Origin: Phoronis ovalis
Taxonomy: Eukaryota; Phoronida; Phoronidae
Reading direction: 5' to 3'
Length of the DNA stretch: 14,304 bases
NCBI GenBank assembly: GCA_028565635.1
Contig: JAOXYB010033063.1
Location: 1-14,304 of the forward strand
Below the pieces are notes generated by a model that was given only the letters and a program-made list of their open reading frames with translations, did no database searches and was not told the DNA's origin. A program made the position numbers and the translations under genes. Positions within the stretch are counted from its first letter, which is position 1. Each line of letters begins with the position of its first letter. Positions 1-8,643 of this stretch are shown in pieces.

Positions 1-245
1 GGGGTTGGATTTTTTTGTGCACCATGTTTTTGAAATGCACCAACCCCCCCCCCTGTGGTAATTTCTGACCAGTCCCTAAGAGAAAATTGCCGTCAGCATA
101 TTATACCGAATAACAGGTCTTCAATTCTTGGTGGCTCTCCTCCTAATGTCGTTAAACGGCAAATGCAAAGCCAAAAAGAATATTCAATTTATACGTGTCC
201 TGTGGTAGGAGTTCTGTATAATATTTGATATTGAATATTGTTTAG

Positions 246-386
246 AATGCCGATGACCAGCTGATTTCGCTAGCTAAAGACACCAGTGGATTGGCTTTGT
301 TCTCGTCAGATAGTAATGCTACCACTGCGTTACAGGACGGATTCCTTAGAACAGTGACAGAAAGAGTACAAGACGGCGCTGTCCAG
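246..386 (+). CDS. CLCA exon a (end of VWA domain)
   Basis: 47 codons, phase 0 at both ends. Acceptor is ttgtttag|AAT and donor is CAG|gtttgt. It encodes ADDQLISLAKDTSG...ALFSSDSNATTAL and ends AVQ. This is the last helix and strand of the VWA domain in CLCA proteins, where the residues after the MIDAS fold read 'L..LA..TGG...F'. It has one N-glycosylation sequon (NAT). Confidence 0.88.
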
Positions 387-3300
387 GTTTGTCGATGCTT
401 ACGACTGAGTACTGTACGAAATTCAGAGTTAGAAAACTGTACTTTTAAAAGTTAGGACCCGTTATAATTTTGTACACATAACAATTCTCCACTTTAGAAA
501 ATAGAAATATATTTCTAAATAAATTTGGTAAGTATTTGTGCATTAGGAACTTGGTAGGAAAATTCTTTAAAAAAAATAAAATTATAGGTAATAAACAAGA
601 AATTATTAGAAGTCAGAGTGCTGTGGTTGACGAGATTTGAAACTATAACTAGACTCTAGTACAGAATAGATCTACGTCATGAAGTCTAGTATACAATTGT
701 AGAACCGAAACATTTTTTTACTCATCCAGAGGTCGGTCATAGCAGTCATTTTGAGGTCAAAAAAAATCGATGTCTTAAAATTTGAATGAAATTACAAAAA
801 TGAAGTCGAGAGGTCATGTTAGGGTCATCCAAAGATCACAGAGATCACAAGCAGTAATCGAGCAGCCTTTGGTAAGAAGCTATCTAGTTATATCTGTCAT
901 ATTTTTTTTTCAGCTTGTATCAAGCAGCGAGTTTATTGAAAGTCAACACAACCACACAGAAAAGTTCGTTATTGACTCTTCAATTGGCAAGAATACAAAA
1001 ATTAAGATTACTTGGCAAGGGTCTAATCCTAGCTTTCAAGTGACTCTACTAAAACCGAACGGTCAAACATTTAAGCAGGTGGATCAGAATGACGTTACCT
1101 TGGTTAGTACGACGCTGAATTTAAATATATCTTCGGCAGAGGTAAGATAATTCAAAACGTTGTTATTTTAAAATTATTACACGACTACTGTTACAGGTTG
1201 GAATGTATTGCCATGCAACTATGACCAAGTATGAAGGTGATATTGCCGAAAATAACATTTTTGTTTGTTTAATACAAATTAAATATAAGTACCAACTATT
1301 TCTTTCACGTAATTTATTGATTAGCGATTCAGAATGAATAGTACCTACAAAATACAAGAAAGGGGATCGTAACTAAAGTGCTTAATGTAGTGACCATAAT
1401 CGCAATATATGGAGTACTATCTAATTACACTAATAAAAGCAATAAAATTACCGAGATGGTCATTTTTTTTAAAAATCGAAATTTGAATTCTAGCCTTTTT
1501 GCCACTGGAACAGTGTGATTCATGGGTAGGCTTAATCTAACGCGATTTTCTCAAAATCAGCAGTATATCATAGCTAAAACTGCTCGAAAAATGAACTGGT
1601 AGTGTATGAAAGCGAGTGTACGCTGATATCACAAAGAGATAATTCATGGCCGTCAGATGGGGGGGGGGGTGCGTTGGGTGCGAACGCACCCCCCTTTTGA
1701 AATGGGGGTAACCCATGTAATGTTAACGCACCCCCCTTTGAAATGGGAGGACCATTAATGTAATGTTAACGCACCCCCCCCTTTTGAAAAAGTGTCTGAC
1801 GGGCCTGTAATTGTTAGGGGAATGTTGATTTATTTTATATTTGCATGTAATTTAATTAAAATATGCCAAATGTCCTCCTGATAGTGATTTCCTGCTGGAT
1901 ACTGAATTTTAGACTTTTTTGTCTATTTTTTCTGACATTGTAAGGGCGGGGGGGGGTATCGCGAGCAGCGAGCATTTGGTCTGTTAAGTGTGAGCAGCGA
2001 ACATTATTTTGGCATAATTTTTACTTTGTTTTGAAGACGTTTTTTTTTTGCTTGTCGATTTTTTGTTTTGGAAACCGTTTTTTTTTTTGGTTGTCAATTT
2101 TCTTGTTAAGTGCGAGCAGCGAGCATTGCCGATTTTTAAGTGTGAGAACTGTACCTTGGGGGGGGGGTACCCCCTACACCCTCAAATATGCATTCTTCAA
2201 CTAACAATGTTCTTACTTCTCCCTTACTTCCACATTTTCCTATATTTCTATAGCCAGGGACATGGAAGCTTGTTATCAAAAACTCAGAGCAAGATGGAAT
2301 TCAAGTTTTGTTTGCTGTAACGTCGTTCGCAAAATCAGATAACATCAAGCCCATCACCGTGACGTCACAAATTAATTCAGATACAATTGATTTCGACGGT
2401 AAGGGGCAAAATGACACATAATTTCAAGCAAGATTGCCATTGGCTGCTTTAGATTATACGTAATCAACATCTAGACGTCACGAAATTTTACAAAAAAAAT
2501 TATCATAAATTAACAGGACTTTCTTGAATGTAGAGTTATATTTGAAAGTCGGTGTATTAAAACAAATAAAAAGTTCTTTATACTTTTATTTCTCTGAAAC
2601 ACCAAAGTTTGTGTTTATTTCACTACCTGTGCATCCTAGCTATTACATGATGTGAATATGACACAGGATCGCAAGGATATAACATAAATTGATCTATATA
2701 AATTTTTCAAAAGATGTTTTGCTTTTCATAATCCGCTTGCATAGTTATTATACATGTTCGACAAAAATGTTGATTGTAGTTCGTGTGTGCAATATCTTTT
2801 AGATTCTGCAAAGCGTCGTCTGAAAATTTATGGTAATGTGCAAAAGGGATATGCACCTGTGGTAGGAGCTTCGGTTAAAGCTCTCGTGGAACTTGAAGGA
2901 GTAGGTACATTCACTGTACCACTGATGGACAACGGCGTAGGTAAGTATCCAGTACGAATATGCACTGGAGTATGTTTTGAAAGATTTACAGTTTACTTGT
3001 AGAATATCAACTAAATTGTCCCAAAAGTTGTGTTATAAGTTAGAAGATTATATTTTTTCACCATACGTTTAATTTAAGCAAGAAAGGAAATAATCTAAGT
3101 ACTTGACATTTTTTAGATACATGAAGCATTTTGTAATATGATGTGCAAAAAAAAACACATTAGGATTACATATAATGGTTCCGAGGGTCTGAAGAGCGGT
3201 ACACTTTGAATATTATTAATTAATTTCTTAAATTATGTCCCGCAATTTAAGAATAACATTGGATACACCAAAACTCGAAGCACACACTATTTCGATCTAT

Positions 3301-6092
3301 GCGATGTCTTGTATTTGTGCAAACTATGGTAGTTTTATTTTAAATATTTCAGTAAGTGTTATTGCACTGGTGGGGGCTCAATATTCCTGGGAATAAATAA
3401 CTGGGCTGAATAATAGTTATTTACTCCTTTAACCTGTTTAAATCTGTTCACTCCGGTACAACTTGTTTGACCAACAGGTGCTGATGTGACTAGGGACGAC
3501 GGTGTGTATTCAGCGTACTTTTTGAGGTTTTCTGGAGATGGAAAATATACAGTTAAAGTAAATGTTGAAAGTATTGCTGGTGGCGCTAAAGTTAAGACAG
3601 CTGCGAGCACTGGAGGACAAAATGTGTGGGAAAGTGAGTAACATTGAAGTTATTTGTCTTTATTATAGCTTCCAATAACAAAGTTGGAAGGCATATTGTT
3701 TCCTGTATCTGTTCTGTTCAGTCACTCAGTGAAAACACATTCTTAGATAATTCTGAAAATACTGGAATAATTTTAACGAAACTTGGATCAACACATTTGC
3801 TAGATTTTAGAGATGAAAATTTGAAGTGAAAAAGTTGTCGGAAGTCTTGGATTCGAAATGGTTGGCATGTGAAAACAAATTCTTAAATAACTTGGAAAGT
3901 ACTTGACCGATTTCAATTATAAACTTTAATTGGTTAAAATATATGCTGGGTTCTTGAGCACGACGAACATTTGTAGTGAAAAATTTAGTGACCATCTTGA
4001 ACACAAAATGGCTGCCATGTCAAAAACATTGTATTGGCAGCCATATAATGTGTCCCCGTGCGACACTTATCCACTAGTGTTCGTTATATCCTCATTGATG
4101 TACATAGTATTTTTTTAGTTTACACATATACCTATAGTAATACAAATTTTTAATTTTCATTTTCGTCGTTGTCTTCAAGTTTATTAAACACTTTTAACAA
4201 TTACAGCTTATCACTTTTACAGATACTCTCAGTTGTGGCTTACTTTAGATATATCTTTGACGTACTTTTAATCCATTTACATGTATGTTTGTTTTCTTTC
4301 AAAAGACGGCACTGGACCGGCGATAGAATATGAATCAACCGATCCTTTCTTACGGGAAACATCGGGAGGATTTTTTACTGTTGATAATCAACCGAGTGAT
4401 CCAAACTCGCCTCTCTTAAATCCACCACCATCCAGAATAATTGATTTAAAGGTACGTTTCTGGGCTTCTGCATAGAATAATGTTAAATTCAAATAATAGC
4501 CGGTGAGCAAAAGCATTACTTGTGTTGTCTGAACTACATGCTTGTTCATGGGCTACGTTCATTTATCCTAGTATAGTACCAAATAAATTATATTGGATTC
4601 TTAGTTGTGATTTTTTTTAAAGGTGCTTGAAGCTAACTACGACGATTTACTCGTTCGTCTACAGTGGACAGCGGTAGGGGCTGACCTAGACCAAGGCACA
4701 GGTAAAAACTACCCTCTATTCAAAGCACACCAGTAAAATTGCTATGAAATCAATACCAAACAATTTTGGATTGAAGATTTTCGACAAGACAATCGTTTTT
4801 AACAACGCTTGTTGTTCGCTTTTAATTTCGCTCTAAATAAATTAGATTAACTTCAATTTTGTATTTTATATTTTTCATATCTTTTTCTTCTTGCAGCTTC
4901 CCAGTACATAATCAAATACCACACAGATTTTGACGAACTACGTCAATATTTTTCTAATAGTGGCGTCCAGGTACAACAAAGAAATATTGTTAACGGTAAT
5001 ATTACGTCACCAGCATTTTCGGGTATTACAGAAACATTTACTATCAAATTAGATGACAACCAACGCGACATAAGTTATGTATTAGCTGTCGTTGCAGTGG
5101 ATGACATCAATGGAACAGGAGAAGTTTCAAATATTGTGTCTATCAAATTACAGGATGTCGAATTATTAAATAATCCTCCAACAACAGCATCTCCGATGAC
5201 AACACCAGAGCCATATCCTCAGCTCAGTTTAGTATTAGGTTTATCCATCGGTGGTGGATTTCTGTTATTGATTTCTGCAATCGTCCTCTCCATATGCTGC
5301 TGTGTACGCCAAGAAGAAAAATACCGCCAAGGAGAGTCTGGAGGGTCACGTGGTACTCCATCAACATTAAAGGATTCCATGGACTTAGAAATGAGCTTTC
5401 CCGGAAAATTCCCTGCATACATGAATTATTCACACCAATCAAACTCTTATTTAGGCGGATATTCCCAAGAGTTTCCCGGGCCTTATGTATTGAATGTGCC
5501 GGATTGCTCTCAGAAACCACAGTTCCCTCCCTTATATGCTCAATCAGGACCAAGGTCAGCTTTCGGATCGTATCCTTATCCAATGCGAAACCAACCCTCC
5601 TATTTGGATCATGCTAAAAGCCGAAGAGAAAATCCAAAACTTGAACCTATTTACTGGAATGCCACAAAACAGTCTTCCAGAAACGGCCGTCATGAAAACA
5701 GGAATGAATCCTCTCCTGAGATGTTAGCCTCACGCCTTGTATCTACTAGCAATCGCCGCCGTGAAGCGATACCGGTATTTTCACGTCAGCTATCTAATAA
5801 CTTTCGCCATGAATCTACACGTGCCAGCGCCAGTGACGCCATATTCTCACGACAGACATCGCATAACCCCAATTTTAACAGTCAGAGACCAGCTTCTCAA
5901 ACAGCAGATAAAGTAATGTCTTACAAACCACCAATTCCTTCTTCAGAAACATATAACGCTCATCGTACACCTACTGGTACGTTAACTAGTGAAGAAAACC
6001 ACCCTGCACCACCACCTGTCCCACCTCTAGTCAATTCATCTCTTGAACAAGAAGCAATTAGAAGTCTAGATGCATCAGTGATAACGGAATAA
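246..6092 (+). CDS. CLCA-family protein (calcium-activated chloride channel regulator), C-terminal 742 residues, 8 exons
   Basis: Partial gene; its 5' part lies upstream of the window. Eight exons with GT/AG borders and matching phases splice into one open frame. Order in the fragment: end of VWA domain (residues 1-45), beta-sandwich region (48-260), SGGxF linker (about 285), FnIII domain (309-430) with the CLCA-like motif QWTAVGADLDQG, Thr/Pro stalk, transmembrane helix (454-481), and cytoplasmic tail (482-742). Conserved CLCA landmarks are AVQ after the VWA domain, a VIDSSIGKNT block, LMDNGVGAD followed by DDGVYSAYF, and PPPSRIIDL. Six ectodomain N-glycosylation sequons are visible (residues 24, 60, 118, 270, 379, 416). 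Known CLCAs are multidomain extracellular proteins with an N-terminal self-cleaving metalloprotease and a VWA domain, which modulate calcium-activated chloride channels; that part is not visible here. Family call is strong. Which paralogue, and what it does in this animal, cannot be told. Confidence 0.93.
387..913 (+). other. CLCA intron (527 bp)
   Basis: Intron between the VWA exon and the beta-sandwich exon, with a T-rich tract before the acceptor at 912-913. It contains a cluster of RGGTCA half-sites (729-759 and a DR5 at 811-827). An apparent reading frame over 782-1150 is the intron end running into the next exon and is not a separate gene. Confidence 0.8.
811..827 (+). promoter_or_regulatory. 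DR5-type direct repeat of nuclear-receptor half-sites (candidate)
   Basis: AGGTCA, five bases (TGTTA), then GGGTCA: two consensus RGGTCA half-sites in direct orientation. DR5 is the classical spacing for RAR/RXR heterodimers. Another AGGTCA lies at 754-759 and a GGTCGGTCA run at 730-738. The site is intronic in the CLCA gene. Functional binding is inference only. Confidence 0.3.
914..1141 (+). CDS. CLCA exon b (beta-sandwich region)
   Basis: 76 codons, phase 0/0. Acceptor is tttttttttcag|CTT and donor is GAG|gtaaga. It encodes FVIDSSIGKNTKIKITW, then LLKPNGQTF and STTLNLNISSAE. This matches the CLCA segment directly after the VWA domain ('..D.T.GKDT.F.I.W....P...L..P.G'). It has two N-glycosylation sequons, NHT and NIS. 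Confidence 0.9.
1641..1812. mobile_element. Short inverted-repeat (MITE-like) element with internal 42-43 bp tandem repeat
   Basis: The left end reads AATTCATGGCCGTCAGA (1641-1657). The right end (1795-1812), reverse-complemented, reads AATTACAGGCCCGTCAGA, so the ends are imperfect terminal inverted repeats. The AATT at each edge may be a target duplication. Inside, a unit starting AACGCACCCCCC followed by TTTGAAATGGG recurs at 1683, 1725 and 1768 (the third partial). No coding capacity is present. It looks like a small non-autonomous DNA element; the superfamily is not assignable by eye. Confidence 0.45.
1944..2176. repeat. GAGCAGCGAGCATT repeat cluster with G-run borders
   Basis: Copies of TTAAGTGYGAGCAGCGARCATT lie at 1961-1975 (truncated at its left), 1984-2005 and 2105-2127, with a degenerate one at 2136-2150. 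Between them a T-rich unit is duplicated (T-run, then GYTTGTCRATTTT, then CTTGTT or GTTTT; about 2040-2070 and 2079-2107). A G run lies on each side (1945-1956 with one interruption; 2158-2167). The second runs into the palindrome GGGGGTACCCCC at 2163-2174. This is an interspersed repeat of unknown class. Confidence 0.5.
2254..2398 (+). CDS. CLCA exon c (beta-sandwich region)
   Basis: 48 codons plus one base, phase 0 in and phase 1 out. Acceptor is tttctatag|CCA and donor is GACG|gtaagg. It encodes PGTWKLVIKN, VLFAVTSFAKS, then IKPITVTSQINSD. It corresponds to the CLCA block 'GTW.Y.......' followed by 'PI.V.A..N'. Seven to nine bases of good polypyrimidine context precede the acceptor. Confidence 0.9.
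2803..2940 (+). CDS. CLCA exon d (beta-sandwich region)
   Basis: 138 bp, phase 1 in and phase 1 out. Acceptor is atatcttttag|AT, completing a GAT codon with the previous exon; donor is TAG|gtaagt. It encodes KRRLKIYGNVQKGYAPVVGA, then VKALVE and LMDNGVG. This matches the CLCA signature 'V.QGY.PV.GA.V.A..E' followed by 'LLDNGAGAD'. An upstream AG at about 2745 would also leave an open frame but gives a poorer family match. Confidence 0.9.
2941..3477 (+). other. CLCA intron (537 bp)
   Basis: AT-rich intron. No other feature recognised. The acceptor is gaccaacag at 3469-3477. Confidence 0.75.
3478..3633 (+). CDS. CLCA exon e (beta-sandwich region)
   Basis: 156 bp, phase 1/1. Acceptor is ccaacag|GT and donor is GAAA|gtgagt. 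It encodes ADVTRDDGVYSAYFLRFSGD, then GKYTVKVNVES and a Gly/Ala/Thr-rich stretch. It follows DNGVG of the previous exon exactly as in CLCA proteins ('GAD...NDGIYSRYF....NGRYS.KV'), which confirms the splice. Confidence 0.92.
3634..4305 (+). other. CLCA intron (672 bp) with a degenerate tandem repeat
   Basis: Intron between the beta-sandwich and FnIII-proximal exons. It contains two diverged copies of a unit of about 140 bp (see the repeat entry). Open frames on both strands here (3644-4118) are byproducts of that repeat and show no protein family. Confidence 0.75.
3729..4028. repeat. Two diverged tandem copies of a 140-150 bp unit
   Basis: Copy 1 starts at 3729 and copy 2 at 3869; a stub of a third begins at 4019. 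Matching blocks are GTGAAAACAMATTCTTARAT at the unit start, RTTTGWAGTGAAAAA in the second half, and a CTTGRA..AAATGGYTGSCATGT block at the end. The last block resembles the 'AAGATGGC'-type motif common in invertebrate interspersed repeats. No coding potential. Confidence 0.45.
4306..4451 (+). CDS. CLCA exon f (linker into FnIII domain)
   Basis: 146 bp, phase 1 in and phase 0 out. Acceptor is tttcaaaag|AC, completing an AAC codon; donor is AAG|gtacgt. It encodes NGTG, then RETSGGFFTVDNQ and NPPPSRIIDLK. The SGG.F.V block followed by 'PP..I.DL' is characteristic of CLCA proteins just before the FnIII domain. NGT is an N-glycosylation sequon. Confidence 0.92.
4623..4701 (+). CDS. CLCA exon g (FnIII domain, first part)
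   Basis: 26 codons plus one base, phase 0 in and phase 1 out. Acceptor is tttttttaaag|GTG and donor is ACAG|gtaaaa. It encodes LLVRLQWTAVGADLDQGT. The family motif is 'L.WTAPG.D.D.G.A..Y'; here the Pro is replaced by Val. The flanking introns are the two shortest of the gene (171 and 195 bp). Confidence 0.92.
4897..6092 (+). CDS. CLCA terminal exon: FnIII end, transmembrane helix, long cytoplasmic tail
   Basis: Last coding exon (phase 1 in, stop TAA at 6090-6092). Acceptor is ttcttgcag|CT, completing GCT. It encodes SQYIIKYHTD, then the rest of the FnIII domain ending VSNIVSIKLQ, a Thr/Pro stalk (PTTASPMTTPEP), a 28-residue hydrophobic helix (5223-5306) with GLSIG(GG) and a CCC cluster at its inner edge, and 261 tail residues. 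The tail has PPLY (5526-5537), a twice-occurring FSRQxS motif (5778, 5844) and PPPVPPL (6009-6029), and is rich in Ser, Asn, Tyr and Pro. Vertebrate CLCAs have short tails, GPI anchors or none, so this tail is the odd part. Only the start to about 5160 is clearly CLCA-like by sequence. Confidence 0.93.
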
Positions 6093-6410
6093 AGAGGAAA
6101 TAGCCATGCACCTTCATGCCCATTTTTAGCTACTTCTTCACATAATACGTATTGTCATGGAAAAGAATTAAATTTTGTGCAAATGAACATATCATACCGT
6201 TGTATAGAGTCTAGTTAAATTCCGTATTTTCGCCCCTTAAATTCTTTTATGACGATCGAAGACGATGCGTTATTTTTTTGCAGGTTTTTATTGATGTGTT
6301 TCATTAGATATTATACATTAGATATTATGGATTACAGTAAGGTATCGAATAAGTTGGCACTTTATGTGATATTGCACATTTGAAATAAAAAAGAATGATT
6401 TATACCTTAG
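6093..6410 (+). other. Probable 3' UTR of the CLCA gene
   Basis: AT-rich sequence directly after the stop codon, up to a poly(A) signal candidate at 6384. It contains a small tandem duplication of CATTAGATATTATR at 6302-6329. The extent is inferred from the signal only. Confidence 0.5.
6384..6389 (+). promoter_or_regulatory. Poly(A) signal candidate (AATAAA)
   Basis: First canonical AATAAA after the CLCA stop codon, about 290 bp downstream. Another AATAAA at 7118-7123 could serve a longer transcript. Hexamers are frequent by chance in sequence this AT-rich. Confidence 0.4.
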
Positions 6411-8498
6411 TTGCCAACAAAAAGAATAGACGTCAGCAGATAAAAGAGTCTCTAAAGTTTGTAGCGATCATAAACTCGTAACCATTGCATCACATTTAAT
6501 TATTAATGGTATAATTTGTTATAAGCCAAAAGTGAGTGCAAATATACTCGAACATGAAAATACGCTTACAGAGCTATAACTTTAATTTCTACCATGATTT
6601 CGAAGTTTAAATTTGGCAATCACAGTCATCATTTGTACTGTTTATGCTGAATATATTGCGAAAAGCGTATTGATTAGCATTTTATTTTCTTCTATTCTTG
6701 TTTTCATAGCATTTGGGCATTTATGCTTGAAAGTGGGTATAATTTCACACAAAGTGAAAGAATTCATAATTTGAATATGTCATTTTATATAAAAAATTAA
6801 TAGGATTATTTCCAAACTACCATATTTCCCGCCAATTCTTTCTGTCGTTCTTTAAATGGCAAGTAAGGAGAACAAAAAGTTTATTGGTTGACCCTGCACG
6901 GGAAAAATCGGCAGGAGACATTATCTTTATTTGTGACGGAAAAGAATTTTATGCAAACCTTTAGGCTGTTTACTAGAAGACGTCCAGAACGTTACTATTG
7001 CAGTGGATCGGAAAATCAATTGTATTTTATTGCCAAAAAGATGCTAGGTATTATTTCTAAATCGGCATGCAGTCACAAGTTAAATCAACATAATACATAA
7101 AAAATAACAAAAAACTAAATAAAATGAACGTGGATATTAAAATATCTGCATGGATTTAGTTCCAGAATAGTTTATTGCTTTGACATAAAAGTATATCTAA
7201 TTGTCTCTGTTAGCATTCATTTAATGTTAAAGTTCATGTAGTGAGCGTGACAGGCGCGCACACTTTATTTGCCAGTCGTAGCTCGTCATTCGTATATAAG
7301 GATCTTAAGTCTCGGGGTGACAGTGAGAATAGTTGAGTACCCATGTGCGTGATGAAAGATACAAAATAGCCCCTTTTGGGGCCCACAAGCGCAAAATGCG
7401 GAGTCTTTTTTGGGAATTTCCGGATATATAATGGGGGAAACGAATTTGAGCAATCATGTTTTAGAGCATTTCTTTTTCGAAATAAACGGATATTTGAAAT
7501 CTATATCCTATTTTATTTTAGGGACCAGACAGTAACAGCACACTCTTTTATTATTTTCTATTTTAATTTCGGGATCAAATTTTTCTTTTTACTAGACTTT
7601 TGTATCAATTACTTAGCAACTTCAGGATGTACTGTTTGCTTGGTCTAGTTCTGAAAAGTGTACCCTTTCACTATGTCTTCTTAAAATGTGCATGCGTATC
7701 CAACTATTCCGATTGTCATGTCTCCAAGGTCTCATATACTATTTAAATATTGATAGATAACGAGTTAATAATAAACTATTTTTTCCGGATGCCAACAATA
7801 ATTATTCTCTCTGTGATTAGCTCTGAGTGCATTAAACAGGAATTATTTAGAGGGTCATCTTTGTTACGAGTTCAAATTTTTTGTTCTTATTTTTCTTTTC
7901 TGACAATATATTTACGCAATTATTTACAAGAAGATCAATAACCATAAAACTAACATACATAACAAAGTCAATCTATAACAGTCTTGCAATGTCTAAACTT
8001 CGATTTTTAGCAGCTTGCCCACGATTCCAGTTTGGATGACATAAATTCACAATTCTCACGTGGCGTTATTTGACGACAATTCCATCTTGCGCTACATTAC
8101 ACACCAGAAGTTATGTCCCCTTTTACCACACGAACTAACTTGTTCAACCAAATAGTGTTCATTCCCGAAAGCCTTACACATAAATTATGTTCTTGCATAC
8201 CAAGTAATATAGAAATTGTTCAGGTTACTTAATATACTCATGTTCCACACTAACTCACATTTAGTTCGTCCACAACATAGTCCAAGGCTATCACAAACTT
8301 CAAACATCTAATTCATAATACACATCTAGCTTCCACAAGAGCCTATCTCCAACTTTCAAATTTCTAACTCTAGCTAACACATATGACCTCTACATAGGCC
8401 TTTCTCCAACTAACTGTTCATTGTTATTACCCAGACAACTCCAATACACTAATTTACATTTTAATTTTAATGCCAGTAAGTATATATATTCATTACAG
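6411..8498. other. Intergenic stretch without a recognised gene
   Basis: Open frames at 6888-7100, 7376-7648 and 7750-7941 do not resemble any family, and two of them lack a good ATG start. A TATATAAG motif at 7293-7300 stands alone. From about 7940 the + strand is poor in G and rich in A/C/T up to the (CA)n tract. A GCCTWTCTCCAACT motif recurs at 8340 and 8398. Confidence 0.6.
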
Positions 8499-8529
8499 AC
8501 ACACACACACACACACACCCACACACACA

Positions 8530-8560
<31 letters not shown>

Positions 8561-8569
8561 CCACCCACC

Positions 8570-8620
<51 letters not shown>

Positions 8621-8643
8621 ACACACACACACACACACACACA
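8499..8643. repeat. (CA)n microsatellite, interrupted
   Basis: 145 bp of AC dinucleotide repeat with several CCC(A) interruptions and one AAAC interruption. All open frames over it on both strands (His-Thr or Val-Cys repeats) are artefacts of the dinucleotide. Confidence 0.97.

Larger units (their letters stand above)
1142..2253 (+). other. CLCA intron (1112 bp) with repeat insertions
   Basis: Largest intron of the visible gene. It carries an inverted-repeat element at 1641-1812 and a GAGCAGCGA repeat cluster at about 1944-2176, both with long G or C homopolymer runs. Apart from these it is AT-rich with no coding signal. The acceptor is tatatttctatag at 2241-2253. Confidence 0.8.

Noticed and set aside
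2048-2320. Plus-strand open frame of 90 codons
   Set aside because: It runs from the T-rich repeat into CLCA exon c in the wrong frame; it has homopolymer content and no domain.
2360-2367. Perfect CRE palindrome TGACGTCA
   Set aside because: It lies inside CLCA coding exon c and encodes conserved VTS residues; regulatory function is not needed to explain it.
3359-3610. Minus-strand open frame of 83 codons
   Set aside because: It is the antisense of CLCA exon e, whose plus-strand reading matches the family closely.
5219-5727. Several frames on both strands within the CLCA terminal exon
   Set aside because: They overlap the true frame, which is continuous with the spliced upstream exons and carries the FnIII end and transmembrane helix.
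6888-7100. Open frame of 70 codons with basic residues and a few Cys
   Set aside because: It has no ATG at its start, no splice context and no recognisable family; chance is likely.
7293-7300. TATATAAG motif resembling a TATA box
   Set aside because: No initiator at the right distance is convincing, and only a very short ATG frame follows at about 7344.
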